A stretch of DNA of 64,000 bases from Acidobacteriota bacterium (lineage in GTDB: Bacteria > Acidobacteriota > Terriglobia > Bryobacterales > Bryobacteraceae), in contig JACQZR010000261.1 of NCBI GenBank assembly GCA_016213775.1, positions 1 through 64,000 on the forward strand, in the 5' to 3' direction. Within the stretch, counting starts at the first letter, position 1. Each line of letters begins with the position of its first letter. Below, piece after piece: positions 7,541 through 15,252 of this stretch. A program made the translations under genes and the position numbers. The notes below the pieces were generated by a model, which saw only the letters and a list, made by a program, of their open reading frames with translations, did no database searches and had not been told where the DNA came from.

Positions 7541-8512
7541 TTAGTGGAAGTGGCGGATGGCGGCGGCGGAGATTCTCGCCATCAGCGCGGCTTTGTCTTT
7601 CTGTGAAGCGCGGGAGTCCGCGATGAACGCGACAATGCTGAGGGCTTCGCCGGCGGGCGAGCGGATCACGCCCACGTCGTTGGTGGCAACGGTGAGTCCT
7701 TTCCAGGTGCCGCTGGAACCGGTTTTGTGCGCGATCTGCCAGCCTGGGGCGAGGCCGGCTTTGAGACGGTCCGGGAACGTCGCGCATTCCTTCATCGCCT
7801 GCATCACAAACGCGGTGGACGATTTGGAAAGTAATGCGCCGCGCTGGAGATCGAATAGCATGGCGGCCATGGCACGGGGTGTTGAAGTGTCGCGCGGATC
7901 GGTTTTGTAGGCGGTGTAGGCGGCGCTGCGCCGTTCTTCCGGAATGTCGGCGATGGCCTTAGCCAGGACGACGGGATCGACGAACTCCTGACGCCAGGTG
8001 ATCCCTATCGTTTCGGTTTGCAGTTGGCGTTCCTCACGATCGAGACGGATGCCCGTGATGCCTTTTGCAGTGAGGAATTCCTGCACCTTCGCGGGTCCTC
8101 CCAGGCGCCGGATCAGGATGTCGACGGCGGCGCTGTCGCTGTCGATGATGGCGCGGCGGACGAGGTCGCCGATCGTGGTCTTGTAGCCCGCATCCGTAAC
8201 GAGTTTGGCGACCGGCTGCACGGCAAGGCTGAGGTCGCGCTTGTAGATGGTGATGGGTTCTTCCCACTTCCAGCCGGCATGATCGACGCGGTCGCCGACG
8301 GCCACGCCTACCAGCATCTTTATGACGCTCTGCATGGAGAACCGCTCGCCGGCGCGAACACAGGCTGTCCCTTGCGCATCCTGGACGCATGCTCCGACGC
8401 GGCCGTCGAAGGATCTGGTGAGTGCTTGCAGCTCCGCTTCCAGGCCGGCGCGGTCGAGTTGTGCGGCGCAGATTGGAATGGAGAGCGCCAACATCATCGG
8501 GAGGAATCGCAT
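7541..8512 (-). CDS. Class A beta-lactamase-like serine hydrolase
   Basis: This 323-residue exported protein has a signal peptide (about residues 1-17) and the class A landmarks: SVIK with the nucleophile Ser62 and Lys65, SDS at 125-127 in place of the usual SDN, an omega-loop LDREERQLQ with the general base Glu161, and KTG at 263-265. Gln replaces the usual Asn four residues after that Glu. The protein would act in the periplasm and could cleave beta-lactams, but the two substitutions sit at positions that normally bind substrate and the deacylation water, so activity or substrate may differ. It starts leaderless-style at ATG 8512. Confidence 0.88.
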   Translation of the reverse strand: MRFLPMMLALSIPICAAQLDRAGLEAELQALTRSFDGRVGACVQDAQGTACVRAGERFSMQSVIKMLVGVAVGDRVDHAGWKWEEPITIYKRDLSLAVQPVAKLVTDAGYKTTIGDLVRRAIIDSDSAAVDILIRRLGGPAKVQEFLTAKGITGIRLDREERQLQTETIGITWRQEFVDPVVLAKAIADIPEERRSAAYTAYKTDPRDTSTPRAMAAMLFDLQRGALLSKSSTAFVMQAMKECATFPDRLKAGLAPGWQIAHKTGSSGTWKGLTVATNDVGVIRSPAGEALSIVAFIADSRASQKDKAALMARISAAAIRHFH

Positions 8513-8518
8513 TCCCCC

Positions 8519-8524
8519 ATAGTA
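8519..8524 (-). promoter_or_regulatory. -10 box TACTAT, 6 nt before the beta-lactamase start
   Basis: On the minus strand TACTAT is followed by six bases and then ATG 8512. This matches the leaderless pattern seen at other genes of the window. Confidence 0.5.
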
Positions 8525-8531
8525 AGCGGAG

Positions 8532-9848
8532 TTACGAGCCCATCACTGCCGGGTAGACTTTGCGGATGGCGGCGATGATGTCGTCGGTTTCGCGCCTGGT
8601 GTACTTGGGGTCCATCAGGACGCCGCCGAAACGGCTCAGGATGTCGATGGTGCGCGGGCAGGATTCAGGACCGTAGCGCATCGCCTTGCCATGCGGCGTT
8701 TGGAATGCCGGCCACTGTGCGCTGAGGGTGCGCTTGGCCATGATGTGCGGCTGCGTGGGAAGGATGACGCTGCCACCGGGGCGGCCGGCGGGGACATTTT
8801 CGGCCTTCATTGCACTGAGGAAGCGCTCGCATTTTGCCTTGGTGGGGAACTCGAGGAAGACACCGGTACCGAGCTCTCCGGCAGGATCGTATAGTTTGCG
8901 GAATTTGGCTCCGGGGAGGTCGCGGACGCCCAAGTAGACGCGCTGCGCGTTGTCGCGAACCGAGCCGATGATGCGATCCAATTTGCGCGTTTGCGCCAGC
9001 AGGACGCCGCCGGTAAATTCGTTCATGCGGAAGTTGGTTCCGATGAACCAATCGAGCTTCCCTTTGCCGATTTGCTGTTCGTGCTGGGAGCGGAAGCCGC
9101 CGAGGTCGTGGAAGCGCGAGGCGCGTTCGAAGAGAACGGGGTCGTTGGTGACAACCGCGCCGCCTTCTCCCGCAGTGATGGTCTTATTGAGCTGCAGGCT
9201 GTAGATGCCGATGTCGCCATGGGAGCCGACGGGTTTGCCTTTGTAGGCGGCGCCTACGCTCTGCGCGCAATCTTCAATGACGCGGAGCTTGTGCTGTTTG
9301 GCGATGGCAAGGACGCGTTCGAGGTTGCAGGGGTTGCCCTGCAGGTGGACCGCAAGGATCGCTTTGGTGCGGGGCGTAATCCGCTTCTCGATGTCGCCCG
9401 CGTCGATATTGAACGACTCGTCGATTTCGGCGATCACCGGGAGGCCGCCGGCGAGGACCACCGTGTTGAAGCAGGAGTGCCAGGTCCAGGCGGGAAGGAT
9501 CACTTCGTCGCCCGGTCCGATTTCGAGAGCCGCCATGGCACACTGCAACGCGGCAGTACCGGAAGTGACGCCGAGAGCGAAACGCGTCTGCATGCGCGCT
9601 GCGAATTCCTTTTCGAATTGCAGGACTTTCATTGGGGGCTTGGGGCCGTACCAGCGGAAGGGGGCTTTGGCGTCGAGAACGTCGTTGAGCTCGGCGCGTT
9701 CCTTGTCGTCGTAGAATTCCGAGCCCCAGAATCCGGCACGGAGTGTGGCGGAGCGGACGGGCGTGCCGCCGTCGATGGCAAGTTTGGGAGCGGCGTTGGC
9801 GAGTGCGGCGGCAGCAGCAGCGGTGGGTACGAACGTTCTCCGGTTCAT
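8532..9848 (-). CDS. DegT/DnrJ/EryC1/StrS-type aminotransferase with Tat signal
   Basis: This 438-residue PLP enzyme belongs to the sugar aminotransferase family. Landmarks are the GVTSGTAALQCAMAAL nucleotide-sugar/PLP region, VIEDCAQSVGA with the PLP-binding Asp, and SLQLNKTITAGEGGAVV containing the Schiff-base Lys. The chosen start at 9848 gives MNRRTFVPTAAAAAALANA, a twin-arginine-type leader, so the enzyme appears to be exported with its cofactor. It is divergent from an MFS carrier gene 71 bp away, and the two may be co-regulated. The substrate is unknown; family members transfer amino groups to keto-sugars. Confidence 0.88.
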   Translation of the reverse strand: MNRRTFVPTAAAAAALANAAPKLAIDGGTPVRSATLRAGFWGSEFYDDKERAELNDVLDAKAPFRWYGPKPPMKVLQFEKEFAARMQTRFALGVTSGTAALQCAMAALEIGPGDEVILPAWTWHSCFNTVVLAGGLPVIAEIDESFNIDAGDIEKRITPRTKAILAVHLQGNPCNLERVLAIAKQHKLRVIEDCAQSVGAAYKGKPVGSHGDIGIYSLQLNKTITAGEGGAVVTNDPVLFERASRFHDLGGFRSQHEQQIGKGKLDWFIGTNFRMNEFTGGVLLAQTRKLDRIIGSVRDNAQRVYLGVRDLPGAKFRKLYDPAGELGTGVFLEFPTKAKCERFLSAMKAENVPAGRPGGSVILPTQPHIMAKRTLSAQWPAFQTPHGKAMRYGPESCPRTIDILSRFGGVLMDPKYTRRETDDIIAAIRKVYPAVMGS

Positions 9849-9854
9849 GCCACT

Positions 9855-9860
9855 CTTATA
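9855..9860 (-). promoter_or_regulatory. -10 box TATAAG, 6 nt before the DegT-type gene
   Basis: TATAAG on the minus strand lies 6 nt before ATG 9848 with no Shine-Dalgarno sequence. It is one half of a divergent promoter pair in the 71-bp spacer. Confidence 0.5.
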
Positions 9861-9902
9861 CACCTTTGCGCAGTTGGGCGCTATGGGGAAGAGGTCTCGG
9901 GT

Positions 9903-9908
9903 TATACT
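9903..9908 (+). promoter_or_regulatory. -10 box TATACT before the MFS gene
   Basis: TATACT lies 11 nt before ATG 9920, implying a leader of only about 4-5 nt. It is the other half of the divergent promoter pair. Confidence 0.5.
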
Positions 9909-9919
9909 GGACGCTCCCC

Positions 9920-11170
9920 ATGGCAGCCGAACCACTACCGCGATTCCTGCAGGACTTCACCCATCCGCGCTGGCTTGCGTTGTGGGCGGCAATGCTGGGA
10001 TATCTGCTCGATGCGATGGATGTGCTGTTTTATCTTTTCGCGCTGCAGTCGATACGGGCGGAGTTCGGATTGTCACTCTCGCAGGCCGGGTTGGTGACAG
10101 CGGCGACGATGGCAGCCTCCAGTATCGGAGGCACCTTGTGCGGAGTGCTTGCGGACCGGATCGGCCGCCGACGCGCACTCATTCTCTCGATCCTCATGTA
10201 CTCGTTCGCCAGCGCGGGCAGCGCCTTCTCCACGGGGTTGGAATCGTTGATTTTCTGGCGTGCGCTGGTAGGATTGGGGCTAGGCGGAGAATGGTCGGCG
10301 GGTGCGGTGCTGGTGGCGGAATCGTGGCCCACAGAACATCGCGCCAAGGCCATCAGCTTCATGCAATCGGGATGGGCGTTGGGCTACATGGTCTCGGCAC
10401 TGCTCTCCGCGCTGGTGCTGCCTCGGTTCGGATGGCGCGCGCTGTTTCTCATCGGCGTACTGCCGGCGTTGTTGACCCTGATGATCCGCCGGAAGGTGGT
10501 GGAGCCTGCCATCTGGGCACAGGGACGGGAACGGCCCGGGTTCGCGACGATCTTCCGTCCCCCTCTTCTGCGAAGGACCGTGCTGGCGACGATCCTTGCC
10601 ACATCGATGCTGCTAGGGTATTGGGGGCTGTTCAGTTGGCTGCCGGGCTTCCTGGCGGGGTCTCGTGAGACCGGTGGAGCGGGCCTGACGCTGGTGAAAT
10701 CGGGGATGTGGATTTTCGTGATGCAGGCGGGTGCTTACGCCGGCTACCTGTGTTTTGGGCTGATGGCGGACCGCTACGGCCGGCGCCCGGCGTTTCTGAT
10801 CTATGTGCTGGCAGCCGCTGCGTTGACACCGGTTTACGGGCTGATACCGGGGTGGGCCGGCGACTCCGCCGAGCGCTGGCTGCTGATTCTGGGCCCTTTC
10901 ATTGGATTCTTCGGCACAGGCTTCTTCTCGTTGTTCGGCGCCATGCTGGCGGAGTTGTATCCCACGGCCGTGCGTGGCACGGGACAAGGGTTTACGTACA
11001 ACACCGGGCGTGCGGTGAGCGCGTTTGCGCCCTACCTGATCGGGGCGGCGGCGGACCGGATGGGGCTGGGACCGGCACTGGCTGCCAACGCCGGGTTCTT
11101 TCTTCTGGGAGCGGTTTTGATCTTCGCGCTGCCGGAAACAAGATCATCGAAACTGGACGAGGTGCTATAA
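9920..11170 (+). CDS. MFS transporter, metabolite:proton symporter type
   Basis: This 416-residue inner-membrane carrier has about twelve hydrophobic segments. The loop GVLADRIGRRRALILS between segments 2 and 3 is the MFS signature, and RALVGLGLGGEWSAGAVLVAE is typical of the aromatic-acid/sialic-acid:H+ symporter branch. A second-half copy of the loop is GLMADRYGRRPAFLI. I chose ATG 9920 because upstream in-frame sequence is Arg/Trp-rich and antisense to the DegT-type gene. The substrate is not evident; the divergent aminotransferase suggests an organic or sugar acid. Confidence 0.9.
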   Translation: MAAEPLPRFLQDFTHPRWLALWAAMLGYLLDAMDVLFYLFALQSIRAEFGLSLSQAGLVTAATMAASSIGGTLCGVLADRIGRRRALILSILMYSFASAGSAFSTGLESLIFWRALVGLGLGGEWSAGAVLVAESWPTEHRAKAISFMQSGWALGYMVSALLSALVLPRFGWRALFLIGVLPALLTLMIRRKVVEPAIWAQGRERPGFATIFRPPLLRRTVLATILATSMLLGYWGLFSWLPGFLAGSRETGGAGLTLVKSGMWIFVMQAGAYAGYLCFGLMADRYGRRPAFLIYVLAAAALTPVYGLIPGWAGDSAERWLLILGPFIGFFGTGFFSLFGAMLAELYPTAVRGTGQGFTYNTGRAVSAFAPYLIGAAADRMGLGPALAANAGFFLLGAVLIFALPETRSSKLDEVL

Positions 11171-11172
11171 TT
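11167..11172 (+). promoter_or_regulatory. TATAAT box overlapping the MFS stop codon
   Basis: A perfect TATAAT lies 69 bp before yjbQ and overlaps the stop codon of the MFS gene. It could give yjbQ its own promoter, though no clear -35 box is visible. Confidence 0.35.
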
Positions 11173-11240
11173 TCGTTGGATTTCGCTCACAAGTTGTATC
11201 TGGCCATCCGCTTCAAGCATCTGGAACAAAAGGAGAGGTA

Positions 11241-11738
11241 ATGAGCCCAGCCAAGGCACCCACGGAAGCCAACATTGTGGAGATTCCCGCGCCAGCGGCG
11301 CCGGGCACCTTCAAAGTCTACAACCGCATCATTGATTGGATTTCCAATGATCGGATGCAGTTGTCGAACATTACTGACCGCATCAATGATGTGGTTCGCA
11401 AGAGCGGAGTCCGGGACGGGATGGTGCATTTGCAGACTTTGCACACCACAACCGCTGTGTTCATCAATGAGTGGCAGGACGCGCTGCTGCATGACGTTCG
11501 CACCTTCTTTGAGAATATCGTCGATGGCGAGGGTTACTACCGCCACAATGATCCGGAACATTCCGATTGCGACCGGCGGAACGCCGATGCTCACATGCGG
11601 GGCATGCTGATGGGGCAGACCCTTTGCTTGCAGGTACGCAATGCGTCGGTGTTGCTCGGAACCTGGCAGAGCATCATATTCGCGGAGTTCGATGGACCTC
11701 GAAACCGCACTCTTGCGGTGCAGGTTTCGGGGGTTTGA
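11241..11738 (+). CDS. YjbQ/UPF0047 family protein
   Basis: This 165-residue protein matches the YjbQ family, whose members have weak thiamine-phosphate synthase activity and a conserved His cluster. The sequence shows VHLQTLHTTTAVFINEWQDAL (about residues 60-80), YYRHNDPEHSDCDRRNADAH and the C-terminal GTWQSIIFAEFDGPRNRTLAVQ. It is cytoplasmic. The start has a good ribosome-binding site (AAGGAGAGG 5 nt upstream), unlike the leaderless-type genes nearby. The physiological role of the family remains unclear. Confidence 0.92.
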   Translation: MSPAKAPTEANIVEIPAPAAPGTFKVYNRIIDWISNDRMQLSNITDRINDVVRKSGVRDGMVHLQTLHTTTAVFINEWQDALLHDVRTFFENIVDGEGYYRHNDPEHSDCDRRNADAHMRGMLMGQTLCLQVRNASVLLGTWQSIIFAEFDGPRNRTLAVQVSGV

Positions 11739-11757
11739 CCAGGTTTCGGCAGGCGGT

Positions 11758-12189
11758 ATGAACCGTCACTTCACTGTCGCTCAAGCGGAGGCTTTGCTGC
11801 CGCAAGTGGAGGCGTCGATCCGCGATGCCATTGAGTTGAAGAAGTTCTACCTGGAGGCGAAGGAGATCCTTGAGACTGAGCTTCAGAGAATCCAGTTCTC
11901 GGGCGGGGCGAAGGTGGACTCCATGCGCGTTCAGTCGGAGCGGTCGCGGTTGAATACGTGCGCGGAGCGGCTCAATGCCGCCATTGAACGAATCCATTCC
12001 TACGGTTGCGAAGTAAAGGACCTGGATATCGGCTTGATCGACTTCCGTACCCTCTATAAGGGGCAGGAGGTGTATCTGTGCTGGAGGCTGGGGGAATCCG
12101 GAATCACGTACTGGCATGGACTGGAAGAGGGGTTTCGCGGGCGGAAACCGATTGACGAAGAGTTCCTTGCGATCCATCGCGCCGGTTGA
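11758..12189 (+). CDS. DUF2203-type protein
   Basis: This 143-residue protein begins MNRHFTVAQAEALLPQV and continues with helical coiled-coil-like sequence. The end carries VKDLDIGLIDFRTLYKGQEVYLCW and a WHGLEEGFRGRKPI motif, features I recognise from the DUF2203 family of unknown function. No catalytic residues are apparent. It lies 19 bp after yjbQ and is probably co-transcribed. The start was chosen at ATG 11758 because upstream in-frame sequence overlaps yjbQ. Confidence 0.82.
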   Translation: MNRHFTVAQAEALLPQVEASIRDAIELKKFYLEAKEILETELQRIQFSGGAKVDSMRVQSERSRLNTCAERLNAAIERIHSYGCEVKDLDIGLIDFRTLYKGQEVYLCWRLGESGITYWHGLEEGFRGRKPIDEEFLAIHRAG

Positions 12190-12261
12190 CCCACTATTAA
12201 GATTCCAGCATCGATTTTCTTTAGCGCCGGACTGCGATTTCGGTTAAAATCAGTTGTACCC

Positions 12262-12834
12262 ATGCACACGCGTCGTTTCGCAGCTCTGTTGATAGGGGTT
12301 TGGCTCTCCCTCATGGTGTGCATGACGTTTGTGGCGACCCAGAATTTCCTCGGTGTGGAGCGTCTGATCAAGAACGCAGACCCGGAAGCACAAAAAGTCA
12401 TGATAAAACTGGCACCGGGTCAGGCCAGACAGCTACTCCGCTACCAGGCCGGGGAATTGAACCGGTTCCTCTTTGAAGCATATGGTGCGGTCCAGTTGAT
12501 GCTGGGAGTGCTGCTAGCAGGGGTGTTGCTTTTCGCAACCAACGGACACCGTGCAACAACCATTGTCTCAGGCGTGCTGATTCTGATCACGCTGTTTCAG
12601 TTCTTCTTCCTGAACAAGGAACTGGCGTACATGGGACAGACTCTGGCGTACCATCCAAACGAGTTGTTGGAATCCAAGTTCCGCGATCTGCACACCGCCT
12701 TTGGCTGGGTGGAGGCGTTGAAAGGCATGCTGCTGTTTGCCATCGGCGCCAAACTGCTTGTGAAGCGGGAGCACCGGCGGCCGATCCGTAGTGCGTTTCT
12801 TCCGGATCAGGAGACAATCGAGACCTACCGGTAG
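12262..12834 (+). CDS. Hypothetical membrane protein
   Basis: This 190-residue protein has four hydrophobic stretches, near residues 7-27, 77-95, 99-117 and 148-166, and lacks a recognisable family motif. The loop after the first segment is rich in charged residues, so it may face the periplasm. A TAAAAT -10 box lies 11 nt before ATG 12262, implying a very short leader. It converges on a TIGR03437 gene with 1 bp between stop codons. The function is unknown. Confidence 0.8.
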   Translation: MHTRRFAALLIGVWLSLMVCMTFVATQNFLGVERLIKNADPEAQKVMIKLAPGQARQLLRYQAGELNRFLFEAYGAVQLMLGVLLAGVLLFATNGHRATTIVSGVLILITLFQFFFLNKELAYMGQTLAYHPNELLESKFRDLHTAFGWVEALKGMLLFAIGAKLLVKREHRRPIRSAFLPDQETIETYR

Positions 12835-12835
12835 A

Positions 12836-13609
12836 TCATTTTACCTTCAACTGGACTCCTTCCGGACTCAGCGAATCGCCAAGCGCGATGCGCACCTCCG
12901 GATCGGGAGGGGTGTCCTGCGGAAGGGTCAGATCGATCCGGTACATCCCCGCGGTGCCGCCAACCGCGCCTGCGTAACGGATAAGAGTCTGATCGACGGC
13001 ACGTCCGTTCAGCAACACTTTGAGCTCGTCGAGGCGCTGCATGGGAGCCTTGTCGGGCGCAACCTGCCGGTATTCCAGCGGTGGAGTGGTGGGGCCAAGT
13101 CCCGTGGCAAAAAGAGTCACCTCTTCCCCGGCGAAGGCGGGGTTTTCCGCCGTGATCGCAGCGTTGTCCTTATGGGCGGCGGAGGCCACTCCGGGCTCCA
13201 GAAGAAACAGACCGGGCGATTCCCTGTACAAATGGACAGTGAGACGAGGGCCCGACGAGCCATTGGTGGTGACCCAGACAAAGACGTCCTCGGAAGCGGG
13301 CAGTTCAAATGGAATGAAGAAGGTGATTTTCTCCGGGCCCACGCTGAACAGCGGCGCCGGCAGGCCATGCACCAACACTGTAACCCCCGTGCCAGGAAAT
13401 CCTACAGGGAGTAAGCCATCGGCGCCGATATGCGCTGTTTTCAGGTCGCGGGAACTGGTGGCAAGGTCCTTGCCGTAGATACTCACGAGGGTGCCGGGCG
13501 AAACGATTGGCAATTCGGTGGCGGAATTGACCAGAGTCGCGGCGGTGTAGGAGGGAGCGGACCGTTCCGCGAAACAGAGCGGGGCAAGCAGGAGCAAAAG
13601 GAGGCCCAT
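12836..13609 (-). CDS. Exported protein with TIGR03437 beta-sandwich modules
   Basis: This 257-residue protein has a signal peptide (MGLLLLLLAPLCFA) and two repeats of the acidobacterial C-terminal module. Typical strings are NSATELPIVSPGTLVSIYGKDLA and FAGEEVTLFATGLGPTTP, followed by IRYAGAVGGTAGMYRIDLTLP. The module is known only as a marker of secreted Solibacter-type proteins, and its function is unproven. I chose start 13609 for the signal peptide; it directly follows a terminator-like hairpin. It lies downstream of a larger protein with the same module. Confidence 0.82.
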   Translation of the reverse strand: MGLLLLLLAPLCFAERSAPSYTAATLVNSATELPIVSPGTLVSIYGKDLATSSRDLKTAHIGADGLLPVGFPGTGVTVLVHGLPAPLFSVGPEKITFFIPFELPASEDVFVWVTTNGSSGPRLTVHLYRESPGLFLLEPGVASAAHKDNAAITAENPAFAGEEVTLFATGLGPTTPPLEYRQVAPDKAPMQRLDELKVLLNGRAVDQTLIRYAGAVGGTAGMYRIDLTLPQDTPPDPEVRIALGDSLSPEGVQLKVK

Positions 13610-13640
13610 AAAGAAGAAGTGGGCCGAGGGGGCCCACTTT
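13608..13640 (-). terminator. Terminator-like hairpin abutting a start codon
   Basis: On the minus strand a 9-bp stem AAGTGGGCC/GGCCCACTT with a 5-nt loop is followed by the pyrimidine tract CTTCTTCTTT. It would end transcription of the gene at 13674-14999. The last T of the tract adjoins ATG 13609 of the next gene, so read-through would decide expression of that gene. Confidence 0.65.
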
Positions 13641-13673
13641 CTCAGGGAAGTTTCGGATTCTTGTGGAGCGCCG

Positions 13674-14999
13674 TTAGCGAGCCACGGTGAGAAACACGTT
13701 GCTGGAGCTGGCTGCGCCTCCAGCGGTGAGCACAATGGGATAATCCCCATCGGCCAATCCGGCGGGAACCACGAAGCTCGTCTGGTAGAGCCCGGCCGAG
13801 AACAGCGTCGGCGTGCCCATCAGAGTGACTCCGGTGTTGTTTACTGTGACAGAGGGACGGTCGACCATGGCCGCTTCTGCTGCCACGGCGCGATCCGCCG
13901 TTACCAGCGGCTCGGTCGGACCCCAGCCTGAGCCAAAGATGAAGATGACCTCGCCGGGGCGGGCCGCGCGTGTCACACGAGTATCTGTGCCGGGCCGGCC
14001 GAGGATGGCGCCGTTCGCAGCCGCCACAACAGCAAACATGCGGTTGTTCGGTCCGGGGGAGCTGAGGAGAGCAGGTGCGGCAGCAGCCTTGCGGACCATC
14101 ATTGGCGCACTATCGCCGGCGGGAGTGGAAACCACGACGGGAACGTTTCCGGTGGTGTCGTCAAGGGGTGCGAGTGCGTAGAGTTGGGTGGTCCCGGCGA
14201 AGTAGATGGGGGCCGCGCGGTCGTTGATCTTCACCGTGACTCCGCCCAGGAAGATGGGCAGCGCGCCGGCGTTGATGGCACGGTCCCACTGGGTGTTGGC
14301 GGCGGCGAAGTTCGCGCCGGAGATGCCAACCCAACCGTTGCTGGCGATGACGGGCTGTCCCGTCCAGGCGTCGCTGATGCCACCGGCGGAGATGGCCGGC
14401 CGGGGCGCATTTCCGGCGGGCCCGATTACCAGGCTGGTGGTGTAGATAGAATCACCTGCGTTGGTGTTGTTGTTGTTTGCTGCATTCCCCGCGGCGTAGA
14501 AAACAACACCTCCGGCGCTCGCGGCCGGCGGCGTCCATTCGAACTCAAAGGTACGGCCTGTACCTGTACCGGCACCGGTCTCCGGACGGAGATGCGTGAC
14601 AAACTCAACGGCGTCATCGGCGCAGGGGGCCGCCGTGGCGGTGGGCCCACACACCTGACGAAGCTCGGCGGGCACAACAAACGTGCCTGCTTTTTTGGTT
14701 TCATCGCTCATCAGGCGGGCCGTGATCTCAAACCCCCAACGCTGGGCGTCAGGATGTTCGAGACGAACCGTGATCTTCTGACGAGTACCCGGCGTATAGG
14801 CTGCGGCAGTGATCAACAGACGGCCCTTACCGTCGTTGAGCGTCCCGCCGCGATGGCAGGCGGTGCACGCGAGTCCGCCATCCACCGGAGCACCCGTCCT
14901 CGCACCCGGAGGACCGTTTGAGAAACCGAACATCAGAACGGGCATCGCCATCAGCGTTCCCGCGAAGAATCTAGCAAATTTCGAGTTCACCCTCATCAC
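13674..14999 (-). CDS. Exported haem-motif protein with TIGR03437 C terminus (paralogue A)
   Basis: This 441-residue protein has a signal peptide and then FSNGPPGARTGAP and ACTACHRGG, a CXXCH c-type haem motif at about residues 45-49. A middle beta-rich domain (to about 200) resembles the choice-of-anchor/Reelin-like modules found with such motifs. The C-terminal half contains TIGR03437 repeats (GGISDAWTGQPVIASNGWVGI and PGEVIFIFGSGWGPTEP). It is 255 bp downstream of a paralogue with the same architecture. A role at the cell surface is likely, but none is proven. The start has GAGGTG just upstream. Confidence 0.82.
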   Translation of the reverse strand: MMRVNSKFARFFAGTLMAMPVLMFGFSNGPPGARTGAPVDGGLACTACHRGGTLNDGKGRLLITAAAYTPGTRQKITVRLEHPDAQRWGFEITARLMSDETKKAGTFVVPAELRQVCGPTATAAPCADDAVEFVTHLRPETGAGTGTGRTFEFEWTPPAASAGGVVFYAAGNAANNNNTNAGDSIYTTSLVIGPAGNAPRPAISAGGISDAWTGQPVIASNGWVGISGANFAAANTQWDRAINAGALPIFLGGVTVKINDRAAPIYFAGTTQLYALAPLDDTTGNVPVVVSTPAGDSAPMMVRKAAAAPALLSSPGPNNRMFAVVAAANGAILGRPGTDTRVTRAARPGEVIFIFGSGWGPTEPLVTADRAVAAEAAMVDRPSVTVNNTGVTLMGTPTLFSAGLYQTSFVVPAGLADGDYPIVLTAGGAASSSNVFLTVAR

Positions 15000-15213
15000 C
15001 TCATAAAGAATTCAGAGCACAGGCACACGTACCCCTACGTAGAGCGATTGCGGAGACTCCCCGTCAAGACGAACGCTGCCTGCAATCCCCTGTGTTGTTA
15101 GAAGCCCCTTACCCACGGACGTCGTTGACCCCAGCCGTCCGCAATCCCAGCGAACTTTTCTCGCGAGGGGCCGGCACGGAAATTTCCAGCCTATTATCCA
15201 CGCAAGACCAATG

Positions 15214-15235
15214 GCGCCGCGGACACCCGCGGCGC
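15214..15235 (-). terminator. Perfect 9-bp stem-loop downstream of paralogue B
   Basis: GCGCCGCGG and CCGCGGCGC form a perfect 9-bp stem with a 4-nt loop, 18 bp beyond the stop codon of the 15253-16599 gene. No T tract follows on the minus strand, so it may be a pause or RNA-protecting hairpin rather than a full terminator. The rest of the 15000-15252 spacer shows no gene. Confidence 0.45.
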
Positions 15236-15252
15236 TCCCAAGAGGAATCGCT

